NCBI GenBank assembly: GCA_030148625.1
Contig: JASBTC010000009.1
Location: forward strand, 1-17,063
DNA from: Sphingobium sp.
GTDB taxonomy: Bacteria; Pseudomonadota; Alphaproteobacteria; Sphingomonadales; Sphingomonadaceae
DNA: 17,063 nucleotides
Direction of reading: 5' to 3'
Part shown: positions 7,420 through 15,723 of the stretch, piece after piece
Layout of the letters: each line of letters starts with the position of its first letter
How positions within the stretch are numbered: position 1 is the first letter of the stretch
The notes under the pieces: model-generated
What the model was told of the DNA's origin: nothing
The model's database searches: none
What the model saw: only the letters and a program-made list of their open reading frames with translations
Program-made: the position numbers and the translations under genes

Positions 7420-8421
7420 TCAGCCCTCCCAGACGGTTTCGTAGATCCGCATCCAGTTGCCGCCCAGGATTTTCTGGATCGACGCCGAGTCGAAGTCGCG
7501 CTCGGCCAGACGCCGGGTGAGATTGATCATCGTCCGCGGGGTCTCGATGCCGGCCGGATAATAATATGGCGGCTTGGGATAGGTATCGGCGCGCCAGATC
7601 CCGGCTGCGATCGCCTGATCGTAGATCGCGACCGCGGTCTCGTCGCTGACGATCGGCCATTGCATCGATGCATAGTCGATGCCCAGGCCGACATGATCGA
7701 TCCCGACCAGATCGGCGATATGGACGATATGATCGATGAAATGATCGAGCGTCGGGCGTTCGGAATCGTTGACGAAGGCGGGGAAGCCGACCGCGCCGAT
7801 CAACCCGCCATTCGCGCCGATCGCCTTGATCACCTCATCGGAGACGTTGCGGTTCGACGGGTGGATCGCGGCGGCGTTGCCGTGCGAGATCACGACCGGC
7901 GACCGCGAGGCTTCGATCGCCTCCAGCGTGGTACGCGCGCCGGTATGCGCGCAATCGACGACGATCTTCGCATCGTTGAGCGCAGCGATCAGTTCGAGGC
8001 CGAAATAGCTGAGCCCGGAATCGGTCCGTTCGCTGCCGCCGTCGCCGACGCGATTGCGGCGATTATAGCAGAGCTGGATCACCTTGACGCCGAGTTCGCC
8101 ATAAATGGGGATGAGTTCCAGATTGTCCTCGATCGGATCGGTGCCCTGGAAATGGAGGAGAATGCCGGTCTCTCCGGCCTGCTTCGCCGCAACGATATCC
8201 GCCGCGCTGCGGATCAGGCGCATGTCCGCGCGGCTGGCGACAAAGGCGTGCCATCCCGCGATCGCCTTGAACGCATAATCGGCATTCTGCACCCAGGCTA
8301 CGGTGGGCGTGACCACGGTGACGCCGCCTTCGCGATACCAGTCGACGTAGCGTCTCTCATAGGTGATCGGGCAGACGGCATCGACGATGATGGTTTCGGC
8401 GTGAAGCGCTTCGATATCCAT
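7420..8421 (-). CDS. M19 (renal/membrane dipeptidase) family protein with altered metal ligands
   Basis: A 333-residue TIM-barrel hydrolase of peptidase family M19, which includes Zn-dependent dipeptidases acting on L- and D-dipeptides. Conserved second-half features are present: His159 in VVDCAHTG, His180 in VVISHGNAAA, Arg191 in SNRNVSDE and Asp249 in HVGLGIDYAS. The usual N-terminal DGHND is replaced by VDAVCPI (13-19), and the usual bridging Glu appears to be Gln92 in LLHFQGTDP, so at least one zinc site is altered. It may have another metal arrangement or substrate. No signal peptide is seen, so it is probably cytoplasmic. ATG 8421 is supported by GAAAGGG upstream. Transcribed in the same direction as the XRE-cupin gene, 206 bases from it. 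Confidence 0.88.
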   Translation of the reverse strand: MDIEALHAETIIVDAVCPITYERRYVDWYREGGVTVVTPTVAWVQNADYAFKAIAGWHAFVASRADMRLIRSAADIVAAKQAGETGILLHFQGTDPIEDNLELIPIYGELGVKVIQLCYNRRNRVGDGGSERTDSGLSYFGLELIAALNDAKIVVDCAHTGARTTLEAIEASRSPVVISHGNAAAIHPSNRNVSDEVIKAIGANGGLIGAVGFPAFVNDSERPTLDHFIDHIVHIADLVGIDHVGLGIDYASMQWPIVSDETAVAIYDQAIAAGIWRADTYPKPPYYYPAGIETPRTMINLTRRLAERDFDSASIQKILGGNWMRIYETVWEG

Positions 8422-8444
8422 GATGACCCTTTCACCGCCCCGGT

Positions 8445-8464
8445 TTCCGAATATCGATTCGGAA
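8445..8464. promoter_or_regulatory. Operator-like palindrome upstream of the dipeptidase gene
   Basis: TTCCGAAT and ATTCGGAA form a perfect 8-bp inverted repeat around ATCG, 23 bases before the dipeptidase start codon. It would lie in the leader downstream of the proposed promoter, where a bound protein could block transcription. Which protein binds it is unknown. Confidence 0.45.
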
Positions 8465-8507
8465 TAATCATCGGGCGCGGCTGTCGAAATGAAGCAGGAT
8501 TGCGCGA

Positions 8508-8538
8508 ATTATCTGCGGCAATCTTGCCATTCGGTCAA
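8508..8538 (-). promoter_or_regulatory. Candidate sigma-70 promoter for the dipeptidase gene
   Basis: On the minus strand TTGACC (8538-8533) and GATAAT (8513-8508) match the -35 and -10 consensus closely, but the 19-base spacer is long. Transcription would begin near 8500, leaving a leader of about 80 bases before the ATG at 8421. Confidence 0.35.
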
Positions 8539-8539
8539 G

Positions 8540-8553
8540 TTTCGATTACGAAA
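8540..8553. promoter_or_regulatory. TTTCG-ATTA-CGAAA palindrome next to the -35 element
   Basis: A perfect 5-bp inverted repeat with a 4-base centre sits immediately upstream of the proposed dipeptidase -35. A similar arrangement (TTTCC-AAAT-GAAAA) lies at 9298-9311 in the XRE-cupin/amidase gap. The shared form suggests a binding site for the XRE-cupin regulator encoded between them; this is an inference from two sites only. Confidence 0.35.
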
Positions 8554-8627
8554 ATATTCTCTGAGGGAGGTGCCGAATGAACCGCATATGCGACCATCGC
8601 CTTCCCCCATTGCGGACATCCCGCGCC

Positions 8628-9236
8628 TCAGATGATCAGATCCTCGATCACCGTCGGATAGCTCGCGACCTCCATCTCGATCAGCAGGATCGTGTCGGGT
8701 TCGCTGATCGAGACATAGCGATGGCCCATGCTGGAATCGAAAACGACACTGTCGCCTTCGCGCAACCGGATGGGGGCATAGGCCTCGGTCTGGAGCTCGA
8801 ACTCGCCGCTGAGGACGTAGATGAATTCCTGCCCCGGGTGACGGCGGAATTCGACGGGCTCGCGATCGGGATGCTGCTTGATCCGCGCGCGCAGGAACAC
8901 CTTGTTCATGCCGGCCAGGCCGTCGGCCAGCACTTCATATTCGATGTCCTGCGCCTGGAAGCGCGGGCCGGTTCCGGCGCGCGTCACCGCGCGGCGCGAA
9001 CCGCTGACCTCGACATGGGGTTCGGGGTTGGTGAAGGCGGTGACCGGCAGATTGAGCCCGCTCGCAAGCTTCACCACGCTCGAGAAATTGAGCTTGGTCA
9101 GCCCGTTCTCGAGCTTGGACAATGTGCCCTGCGAGATACCGGTGCGCGCAGCGACTTCGGTCAGCGTCCAGCCTTCGCGTTTACGCAGCGCTTTCAGCCG
9201 GGCGCCGATCGTAGCGGGCGCGAGCGACGTCGTCAT
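8628..9236 (-). CDS. XRE-family regulator with C-terminal cupin domain
   Basis: A 202-residue cytoplasmic transcription factor. Residues 11-65 form the Xre helix-turn-helix (LTEVAARTGISQGTLSKLE at its core). Residues about 115-188 form a cupin sensor domain, with RRHPGQEFIYVLSGEFEL as the first cupin motif and GDSVVFDSSMGHRYVS as the second. Regulators of this layout usually sense a small molecule and control adjacent catabolic genes. ATG 9236 is preceded by GAGAGGA at good spacing. It lies between the dipeptidase gene (same strand) and the amidase gene (divergent, 93-base gap), so it is the natural candidate regulator of both. Confidence 0.93.
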   Translation of the reverse strand: MTTSLAPATIGARLKALRKREGWTLTEVAARTGISQGTLSKLENGLTKLNFSSVVKLASGLNLPVTAFTNPEPHVEVSGSRRAVTRAGTGPRFQAQDIEYEVLADGLAGMNKVFLRARIKQHPDREPVEFRRHPGQEFIYVLSGEFELQTEAYAPIRLREGDSVVFDSSMGHRYVSISEPDTILLIEMEVASYPTVIEDLII

Positions 9237-9296
9237 GCCAATCCTCTCAGCGTTCAGAAACGAGCAGAACCCGTCCTGTATCGTTCATTGCGCGCT

Positions 9297-9312
9297 GTTT
9301 CCAAATGAAAAC
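9297..9312. promoter_or_regulatory. Imperfect palindrome in the regulator/amidase divergent gap
   Basis: GTTTCCAAATGAAAAC has matching GTTT/AAAC ends and mostly complementary positions. It lies 17 bases before the amidase ATG and resembles the palindrome at 8540-8553. It may be an operator for the XRE-cupin protein. Its position close to the amidase start would suit repression. Confidence 0.35.
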
Positions 9313-9329
9313 ACGATGCGGAGCCCATC

Positions 9330-10751
9330 ATGACCAACGATGATTATGTCGCGCACGACGCGCTCGGGCTGGCGAAGCTGGTCGCGGACCGACAGGTCTC
9401 GGCAAGCGAATTGCTCGACGCCGCGCTGGCGCGGACCGCGGCGGTCAATCCACGAATCCATGCGCTCAACCATCTGTTCGAGGCGCGGGCCCGCGCGGAT
9501 ATCGCCAACGGCCTGCCCGATGGACCGTTCCACGGCGTGCCCTTCGTGCTGAAGGACCTCTATATGGCCTATGCCGGCGAGCCGACAGCGAACGGATCGC
9601 GTTTCTGGGCCGGCAATGTGCCGTCGCAAAGTTCGGAACTGTTCGAACGCTATCGCCGTGCCGGTTTCGCGATCTTCGCCAAAAGCGCGACGCCCGAGCT
9701 CGGCTATAGCGTGACGACCGAACCGGCCGTCTCCGCGCCGACGCGCAATCCCTGGGATCTTTCGCGGACGGCGGGCGGATCGAGCGGTGGCGCCGCGGCG
9801 GCGGTCGCGGCGGGCATCGTGCCGATGGCGCATGCCAGCGACAGCGGCGGATCGATCCGCATCCCGGCATCCTGTTGCGGCCTGTTCGGGCTGAAACCAA
9901 CGCGTGGCCGGATGCCGATGGGGCCGGAACGCGGCGAATCGAGCGCGGGCCTCGGCACGGCGCATGCCGTCAGTCGCTCGGTTCGCGACAGCGCCGCCTT
10001 GCTCGACATATCGGCGGGCCCCGATCTGGGCGCGCCCTATGGCATCGCGCCGCCCGCGCGCCCCTGGCTGAGCGAAGTCGGGGCCGATCCCGGCCATATC
10101 CGTATCGCGCTGATCATCGATCTGCCCGATGACGGCGCCGTCCACGCCGATTGCCGCGCCGCCGCGCAGGATGCCGCCGCGCTGTGCGAAGCGCTCGGCC
10201 ACCATGTCGAGCCCGCTGCCCTGCCGATCGATCGGCGACTGCTCGCCGCTGCCTCGTCAGTGGTGGCCGCCACGCTCGTCCGCACGCTCGTCGATGCCCG
10301 CGCGCAGCAGCTCGGCCGGGCGCCTGCGGACGGCGAGCTCGAACCGCATGTCGCGGCACTGGTCGAAGCGGGACAGTCGATCGACGCCGCCGACTATCTG
10401 CGCGCGACCCAATATTTCCAGAAAGCGAGCCGCGATCTCGCCGCCTTCCAGACGCGGTATCCGATCATGCTGAGCCCGGCGCTGGCGCAACCGCCGGCAC
10501 CGTTGGGCACGCTGAACGGTACCGCCGCGGACGTCCGGACGCTGTCGACCAGCTTCGCACCTTATTCCGCGCTGGCGAACATCACCGGCGTTCCGGCAAT
10601 GACCGTGCCGCTATTCCACAGCGCCGCCGGCCTGCCGATCGGCACCCAGTTCATGGCCCGCTTCGGCGACGAAGCCCTGCTCTTCCGCCTTGCCGCGCAG
10701 CTCGAAACCGCGCGACCGTGGAAGGACAGGCTTCCGGCGATCGCGGTCTGA
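9330..10751 (+). CDS. Amidase-signature family hydrolase
   Basis: A 473-residue enzyme of the amidase-signature family, which hydrolyses carboxamides, including aryl, acyl or peptide amides, to acid and amine. The Ser-cisSer-Lys triad is visible: Lys75 in FVLKDL, Ser151 in AGGSSGG and nucleophile Ser175 in [10 protein letters not shown], with the 24-residue Ser-Ser spacing of the family. The length is typical and no signal peptide is seen, so it is probably cytoplasmic. ATG 9330 has GCGGAG seven bases upstream. It is divergent from the XRE-cupin regulator. A GatA-type tRNA amidotransferase role is unlikely, because no gatB or gatC is adjacent and the C-terminal half differs. The last 89 bases of the gene recur at 16013. 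Confidence 0.93.
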   Translation: MTNDDYVAHDALGLAKLVADRQVSASELLDAALARTAAVNPRIHALNHLFEARARADIANGLPDGPFHGVPFVLKDLYMAYAGEPTANGSRFWAGNVPSQSSELFERYRRAGFAIFAKSATPELGYSVTTEPAVSAPTRNPWDLSRTAGGSSGGAAAAVAAGIVPMAHASDSGGSIRIPASCCGLFGLKPTRGRMPMGPERGESSAGLGTAHAVSRSVRDSAALLDISAGPDLGAPYGIAPPARPWLSEVGADPGHIRIALIIDLPDDGAVHADCRAAAQDAAALCEALGHHVEPAALPIDRRLLAAASSVVAATLVRTLVDARAQQLGRAPADGELEPHVAALVEAGQSIDAADYLRATQYFQKASRDLAAFQTRYPIMLSPALAQPPAPLGTLNGTAADVRTLSTSFAPYSALANITGVPAMTVPLFHSAAGLPIGTQFMARFGDEALLFRLAAQLETARPWKDRLPAIAV

Positions 10752-10787
10752 CGCATCCTCGCCCCCGTCACACCGGCGAACCCGGGG
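10663..10787 (+). repeat. Direct repeat copy 1: amidase 3' end and downstream DNA
   Basis: This 125-base stretch covers the last 89 bases of the amidase gene plus 36 bases after the stop. It aligns without gaps to 16013-16137 with 9 differences by my count (about 93% identity). The similarity ends abruptly on both sides. The two copies are in the same orientation, 5350 bp apart, and bracket the LysR-to-DUF2798 module. Confidence 0.93.
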
Positions 10788-10987
10788 GGGCGCCTATGAT
10801 GGAAACTTCCGGTCCGGTTGCAGACTGTCAGCTTTCAGGCCGAAACGCGCACAAGCGGACCTCTAGCGTGTCGAGCAGGGCCGCGGTGGACCGTTTCTCC
10901 GTACAACGCGAAGGCCCAGGCCCGAGCATGGCGCTATGTTGATCAGCCAAAGTCAGCTACGCATCTGTCGACGCGGGAGAGGGGCAG

Positions 10988-11890
10988 ATGGATCGGCTCG
11001 ACGCCATGCGGGTGATTCTGGCGGTCGTCGATGCCGGCAGCCTGTCAGCGGGAAGCCGCGCGTTGGGCTCACCGCTTCCCAGTGTCAGCCGCAAGGTCGC
11101 CGAACTCGAGCGCTATCTTGGAACCAATTTGCTCGTGAGGACGAGCCGTAACATTCAACTTACAGACGCAGGGCGCGACTATGTCGAGGCAGCCCGACGC
11201 ATTATTGCCGATCTGGAAGAAACCGAGCGCCGAGCATCAGGGGAGTATCAGACGCCGCGCGGCGAACTGTCGATCACCATGCCGATCGAATTCGGTGTGC
11301 GCCATGTGATCCCCATCGCGCTCGCCTTCATGGAAGAATATCCCGAGGTCACGCTCAATCTCATAACCTCCGACCGGCTGGTGCATATGGTCGACGAGCA
11401 TGTCGACGTCGCGATCCGGCTCGGCCATCTGCCCGACAGCGCGCTGTTCGCGGTCAAGGCGGGGGAGTTTCGCCTGATCACTTGCGCCAGCCCCGCCTAT
11501 CTCGGGCGGCGCGGAACACCGACCACTCCGGGAGACCTCCCCGGCCACGACGGGATCCTATTCGGCCCGCTCCCCATGTTCTGGGGTTATCGCGTAGACG
11601 GTGAGGATCTGATGTGCATGCCGCGTGCGCGGGTTGCAGTGAACAGCGCCGCCGGAAATCTCGCGGCCGTGCTCAGCGGCGTGGGTGTCGCGCGCCTCTT
11701 CGATTATCAGGTGTCGGAGCATATCCAATCGGGCACGCTCATACGCCTCCTTCCGGATTTTGATGGCGAGCCTCGCCCCATCCATATCGTCTACCCGCGC
11801 CAAGGCCTGCTTCCGCTCAAGGTGCGCGCCTTCATCGATTGGGCCTCGCCGCGCCTGCGCGCGGCGTGCACGGGACTGGGCTGCCCCTGA
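10988..11890 (+). CDS. LysR-family transcriptional regulator
   Basis: A 300-residue LysR-type regulator. The winged helix-turn-helix covers about 3-62 (GSLSAGSRALGSPLPSVSRK, ending in LTDAGRDYVEAAR). The effector-binding domain covers about 90-295. ATG 10988 is preceded by AGAGGGGCAG. The 236 bases before it hold the tail of direct repeat copy 1 and no other gene. It points the same way as the enzyme genes that follow, with a 132-base gap to the SDR gene that should hold the controlled promoter. It probably senses a substrate of those enzymes, an inference from position only. Confidence 0.93.
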   Translation: MDRLDAMRVILAVVDAGSLSAGSRALGSPLPSVSRKVAELERYLGTNLLVRTSRNIQLTDAGRDYVEAARRIIADLEETERRASGEYQTPRGELSITMPIEFGVRHVIPIALAFMEEYPEVTLNLITSDRLVHMVDEHVDVAIRLGHLPDSALFAVKAGEFRLITCASPAYLGRRGTPTTPGDLPGHDGILFGPLPMFWGYRVDGEDLMCMPRARVAVNSAAGNLAAVLSGVGVARLFDYQVSEHIQSGTLIRLLPDFDGEPRPIHIVYPRQGLLPLKVRAFIDWASPRLRAACTGLGCP

Positions 11891-12022
11891 TCGACATGCG
11901 CGGAATGAGAGGCTTGCTCTCGCTTTCCCTTCCTACCGGCATTCTCCCAACCCTCTAAATCGTTCTGGTCGCCCCGATCGCATCGGTCGGTCGGCATCCC
12001 AACCTTCTTGAAAGGAAGAGCG

Positions 12023-12829
12023 ATGAACGAAGCAAAGGGCATTGCCCTCATCACCGGTGCCTCCACCGGAATCGGAGCGATCTATGCCGACCGCCTGTCA
12101 CGACGGGGCTATGACCTGATTCTGGTGGCGCGCAGCGCCGCCAAGCTCGATCAGGTCGCGAAGGGGATACGCGAAGCCACCGGCCGTAATGTCGATACCC
12201 TGCCGGCCGACCTTTCCAACCCTGGCGAACTGCGCCTGATCGAAGCGCGCCTCATCAACGACCGCCGCATCACGATGTTGGTGAACAATGCCGGCATCGG
12301 CGCCCCGGTCCCGACGTGGCAGGCGGATGTCGACCAGATGGAAGCGATGATCGACATCAACGCCACCGCGCTCGCCCGGCTGACTTACGCCGTTGCGCAG
12401 CGGTTTGCAGCGGTGGGCAGCGGTACGATCATCAACATCGCATCGACTGTCGCAATCGCGCCCGAATTCATGCTCAACGGCGTTTATGGTGCGACGAAGG
12501 CGTTCGTTGTCGCCCTCACGGCGTCGCTGCACGCGGAACTCGCAGACAAGGGCGTCCGCGTCCAAGTCGTTTTGCCCGGCGCCACCGCGACCGAGTTCTG
12601 GGATCTGTCCGGCGTGCCGCTTTCCGGCGTTCCTGCGGAGATCGTGATGTCGGCCGATGCAATGGTCGACGCCGCGCTGGCCGGACTCGACCTCGGCGAG
12701 ACCGTCACCATCCCCGCGCTTCCCGACATTGCCGCCTGGGATGCGGTCGAGGCGGCAAGGGTCGCCATGCTTCCCAATCTGTCGCTGACCAAACCGGCCG
12801 ACCGTTATCGGACCGCCGTCGCAGCCTAA
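12023..12829 (+). CDS. Short-chain dehydrogenase/reductase (SDR)
   Basis: A 268-residue classical SDR, an NAD(P)-dependent oxidoreductase of alcohols or carbonyls. The nucleotide-binding TGASTGIG is at 11-18, NNAG at 88-91, and the catalytic Ser141, Tyr155 and Lys159 lie in INIAS and YGATK. The basic residues after the second strand (LVARSAAK) may favour NADP. ATG 12023 is used because AAGGAAGAG precedes it; a TTG fifteen bases upstream overlaps that ribosome site. It is the first enzyme gene after LysR and is followed closely by the epoxide hydrolase gene. The substrate is not evident. Confidence 0.93.
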   Translation: MNEAKGIALITGASTGIGAIYADRLSRRGYDLILVARSAAKLDQVAKGIREATGRNVDTLPADLSNPGELRLIEARLINDRRITMLVNNAGIGAPVPTWQADVDQMEAMIDINATALARLTYAVAQRFAAVGSGTIINIASTVAIAPEFMLNGVYGATKAFVVALTASLHAELADKGVRVQVVLPGATATEFWDLSGVPLSGVPAEIVMSADAMVDAALAGLDLGETVTIPALPDIAAWDAVEAARVAMLPNLSLTKPADRYRTAVAA

Positions 12830-12863
12830 ACCAACCTCTTCACGCCCAAACAGGAGAATGATG

Positions 12864-14210
12864 ATGATGTCCGCTGCGAACTCAACGTCCCTTCGCCGCC
12901 TGCTTTCCGCCACGGCCCTTTCGGTCGCAGCGTCAGGCATGGCATTTCACGCCGGCCCCAGCCTTGCCAATAGCGCTGGTTCGGTAACCGCGACCACGGC
13001 CGCTGCGGGCGCCGTGGCACCCCAAGACGAGTCCATCCGTCCCTTCCATATCGCCATCCCCGAAGAAGCGCTGACGGATCTTCGGCGGCGCATCGCAGAG
13101 ACGCGCTGGCCCGACCGCGAAAAGGTTGCCGACGCATCGCAGGGCGTGCAGCTCGCCCGCCTTGAACCGCTCGTTCGCTATTGGGGCAGCGACTATGACT
13201 GGCGCAAAGGCGAAGCCCGCCTCAACGCCGTGCCGCAGTTCATTACGACGATCGACGGCGTCGACATCCAGTTCATCCACATTCGCTCGAAGCATAAGGG
13301 TGCGATGCCGCTGCTGATGACGCACGGCTGGCCGGGCTCACCGTTCGAACTGTTGAAAACAGTCGGACCGCTGACCGATCCGACCGCGCATGGCGGCAAG
13401 GCCGAGGACGCCTTCGACCTGATCATGCCCACCTATCCGGGCTATGGCTTCTCCGGGAAACCGACCGAGGCATGGGATCCAGCGCGGGTGGCGCGCGCCT
13501 GGGACGTGCTGATGAAGCGCCTTGGATACAAGAATTATGTGTCGCAGGGCGGTGACTGGGGTGCGATCATTTCGCAGGTGATGGCCGTACAGGCGCCCCA
13601 GGGTCTGCTTGGCATCCACACCAACATGCCGGGCACCGTGCCACCGGATGTTCTCAAGCTCGTCCGCGCCAAGCAGCCGGTTCCCGCGAGCTACTCGCCC
13701 GAAGAGAAAGTGGCATATGCCGGCCTCGAGACCTTCTATGGCAAGGGCTTCGGATATGCCGAGATGATGAACACGCGGCCGCAAACGCTCGGCTATGGCC
13801 TGTCGGACTCGCCGGTCGGTCTCGCGGCCTTCCTCTATGAAAAGATCGCGACCTGGACGCATAGCGGCGGCAATCCCGAGAGCGTGCTGACCCGCGACGA
13901 GATCCTCGACAACATCACCCTTTATTGGCTGACAAATACGGGAACCTCGTCGTCGCGCAGCTATTGGGATGCCGCGCAAGGCGAAGGCGGTCCGTTCAAC
14001 GCGATCGAGATCAGCAAGGTGCCGGTCGCGGTGACCGTGTTCCCGGGCGAGATCTATCGCGCCCCGCGCAGCTGGGGCGAGAAGAGCTTCAAAAAGCTGA
14101 TCTACTGGAACGAAGTCGACAAGGGCGGGCATTTCGCCGCCTGGGAACAACCTGAACTGTTCGCTGCCGAAATCCGCGCCGCCTTCCGGCCCTTGCGCGA
14201 GAAGCGCTGA
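12864..14210 (+). CDS. Exported microsomal-type epoxide hydrolase
   Basis: Alpha/beta-hydrolase of the microsomal epoxide hydrolase type, which opens epoxides to diols through an aspartate ester. Numbered from the first of four tandem ATGs (12858), the EHN N-terminal domain covers about 60-165 (RPFHIAIPEEALTDLRRRI), and the oxyanion motif HGWPG is at 156-160. Nucleophile Asp233 is in GGDWG, Glu398 in FPGEIYR and His425 in KGGHFAAWEQP. The epoxide-activating tyrosines fit Tyr300 and Tyr369, with CDS-wide motifs such as LSDSPVGLAAF. All catalytic residues of the family are present. A signal peptide (residues about 12-38, with RRLLSATALSVAASG) predicts export. AGGAG at 12852-12856 suits ATG 12864 best; 12858 and 12867 are alternatives. 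Confidence 0.92.
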   Translation: MMSAANSTSLRRLLSATALSVAASGMAFHAGPSLANSAGSVTATTAAAGAVAPQDESIRPFHIAIPEEALTDLRRRIAETRWPDREKVADASQGVQLARLEPLVRYWGSDYDWRKGEARLNAVPQFITTIDGVDIQFIHIRSKHKGAMPLLMTHGWPGSPFELLKTVGPLTDPTAHGGKAEDAFDLIMPTYPGYGFSGKPTEAWDPARVARAWDVLMKRLGYKNYVSQGGDWGAIISQVMAVQAPQGLLGIHTNMPGTVPPDVLKLVRAKQPVPASYSPEEKVAYAGLETFYGKGFGYAEMMNTRPQTLGYGLSDSPVGLAAFLYEKIATWTHSGGNPESVLTRDEILDNITLYWLTNTGTSSSRSYWDAAQGEGGPFNAIEISKVPVAVTVFPGEIYRAPRSWGEKSFKKLIYWNEVDKGGHFAAWEQPELFAAEIRAAFRPLREKR

Positions 14211-14244
14211 GCAAACGATCATTACGCATCAAAGGAACAAGATC

Positions 14245-14661
14245 ATGAACAAGCCCGATAAAATCCTCTACACCGCCAAGACCCACACCACCGGAGGCCG
14301 GGACGGCAAGTCGGCAAGCTCGGACGGCAGGCTCGATGTGAAGCTCTCCAGTCCGGGTGGGCCAGGCAACGGCACCAATCCCGAGCAACTGTTCGCCGCA
14401 GGCTGGTCCGCCTGCTTCGAAGGCGCCATGGGTCTCGCCGCCAAGAAGCTCGATGTAAAGCTCCCCGCCGATCTTGCGATCGATGCCGAGGTCGATCTCG
14501 GAATGGCCGGCGATGCCTATCTGCTTCAGGCGCGTCTCAATGTCAGCCTGCCCGGCGTCGATCGCGAAACCGCGCAGGCGATCGTCGATATGGCGCATCA
14601 GACCTGCCCCTATTCGAAAGCGACCCGCGGCAATATCGATGTCGAGATCAACCTCGCCTGA
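14245..14661 (+). CDS. ohr: Ohr-family organic hydroperoxide reductase
   Basis: A 138-residue OsmC/Ohr peroxidase that reduces organic and lipid hydroperoxides, usually with lipoylated partners. The two redox cysteines are Cys57 in WSACFEGA and Cys121 in QTCPYSKATRGN. Arg19 and Glu47 (NPEQLFAAG) match the residues that activate the catalytic Cys in characterised Ohr. The TCPYSKATRGN ending is typical of Ohr rather than OsmC. AAAGGAA lies seven bases before the ATG. It is third in the enzyme run, 34 bases after the epoxide hydrolase. No OhrR (MarR-type) gene is adjacent, so control may come from the LysR protein. Confidence 0.94.
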   Translation: MNKPDKILYTAKTHTTGGRDGKSASSDGRLDVKLSSPGGPGNGTNPEQLFAAGWSACFEGAMGLAAKKLDVKLPADLAIDAEVDLGMAGDAYLLQARLNVSLPGVDRETAQAIVDMAHQTCPYSKATRGNIDVEINLA

Positions 14662-14685
14662 TCGGCGCAGGACTGGAGATATCCC

Positions 14686-15723
14686 ATGCCATATCCGAAC
14701 TTACTCAATCGGCGGAATTTTCTCGGCTCGACTGCAGCCGCCGCCGGTATGGCATGGGGATCCAGCCGGGTTCCGGCTCTCGCCAGCCCACCGCCTGCCG
14801 CCGCCGGTTTTGGCCCGATCAAGCAAATCCATGCCGGGAGGCTCGATGTCGGGTTCGTCGAGCAGGGTCCAAGCGATGGGCAGCCAGTTCTGCTGTTGCA
14901 TGGCTGGCCCTATGACATTCACAGCTATGAAGCTGTGGCGCCTGCACTGGCAGCAGCTGGCTATCGAGTGATCGTGCCCTATCTGCGCGGCTTCGGGACA
15001 ACGAACCTCCTTTCCAGGGACACGCCCCGAAACGGCCAGCAATCCGTCTTTGCAACAGACGCGATCGCCCTGCTGGATGCGCTTGGCATCGACAAAACGA
15101 TCGTCGCCGGCTGCGACTGGGGCGCCCGCACCGCCTGCATCCTTGCGGCACTCTGGCCGGAACGTTGCACGGCGCTTGTGTCGGTAAGCGGTTATCTCAT
15201 CGGCAGCCAAGAGGCGAACATGATGCCCTTGCCGCCGGCGGCCGAACTTTCCTGGTGGTATCAATATTATTTCGCCACCGAACGGGGCCGGGCCGGATAT
15301 GATGCGAACCGGACCGAGTTTGCGAAGCTGATATGGCGGACGGCGTCGCCGACCTGGCATTTCGATGACGCCACATTCGACCGCACGGCACGCGCGCTCG
15401 AAAATCCGGACCATGTTGCCATCGTCGTCGACAATTACCGTTGGCGGCTCGGGCTGAGCAGAGGCGAACCCGAAAACGACGTGCTGGAGCGACGGCTTGC
15501 GACGTTTCCGGCCATCACCATACCGACAATCACGCTGGAAGGCGATGCCAACGGCGCCCCGCATCCCAAGCCGGAGACCTATGCGAAGAAATTTTCCGGC
15601 CGATATGCGCATCGTACGATCAATGGCGGCATCGGCCACAACCTGCCCCAGGAAGCGCCGGACGCATTTGTCGGGGCAGTGATCGACGCGGGATCAGCAC
15701 AATTTCGGGGAGATGAAAAATGA
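14686..15723 (+). CDS. Tat-exported alpha/beta hydrolase with Asp nucleophile (epoxide hydrolase/dehalogenase-like)
   Basis: A 345-residue alpha/beta hydrolase. The N-terminus NRRNFLGSTAAAAG is a twin-arginine signal, with cleavage probably near ALA at 31-33. The oxyanion motif HGWP is at 72-75 and the RGFGTT loop at 101-106. The nucleophile elbow GCDWGAR places Asp144 as nucleophile. Asp287 (LEGDANG) and His318 (GIGHNLPQEAP) complete the triad. An Asp nucleophile points to soluble epoxide hydrolases or haloalkane/fluoroacetate dehalogenases rather than esterases. I cannot separate these; lid tyrosines near 192-195 slightly favour epoxide hydrolase. GGAG precedes the ATG. It overlaps the next gene by 4 bases (ATGA). 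It is the second exported hydrolase of this type in the module. Confidence 0.9.
   Translation: MPYPNLLNRRNFLGSTAAAAGMAWGSSRVPALASPPPAAAGFGPIKQIHAGRLDVGFVEQGPSDGQPVLLLHGWPYDIHSYEAVAPALAAAGYRVIVPYLRGFGTTNLLSRDTPRNGQQSVFATDAIALLDALGIDKTIVAGCDWGARTACILAALWPERCTALVSVSGYLIGSQEANMMPLPPAAELSWWYQYYFATERGRAGYDANRTEFAKLIWRTASPTWHFDDATFDRTARALENPDHVAIVVDNYRWRLGLSRGEPENDVLERRLATFPAITIPTITLEGDANGAPHPKPETYAKKFSGRYAHRTINGGIGHNLPQEAPDAFVGAVIDAGSAQFRGDEK

Noticed and set aside
8577..9308. Plus-strand frame of 243 codons with GGGAGG before its ATG
   Set aside because: Despite the ribosome-like site it is fully antisense to the XRE-cupin gene, and its translation has no recognisable fold.
9330..10751. Amidase as the GatA subunit of the tRNA amidotransferase
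   Set aside because: No gatB or gatC gene is nearby, and the setting next to an XRE-cupin regulator fits a catabolic amidase better.
11900..11925. Short GAGAG/CTCTC hairpin after the LysR gene as a terminator
   Set aside because: A 5-bp stem without a proper T run is too weak to support a terminator call.
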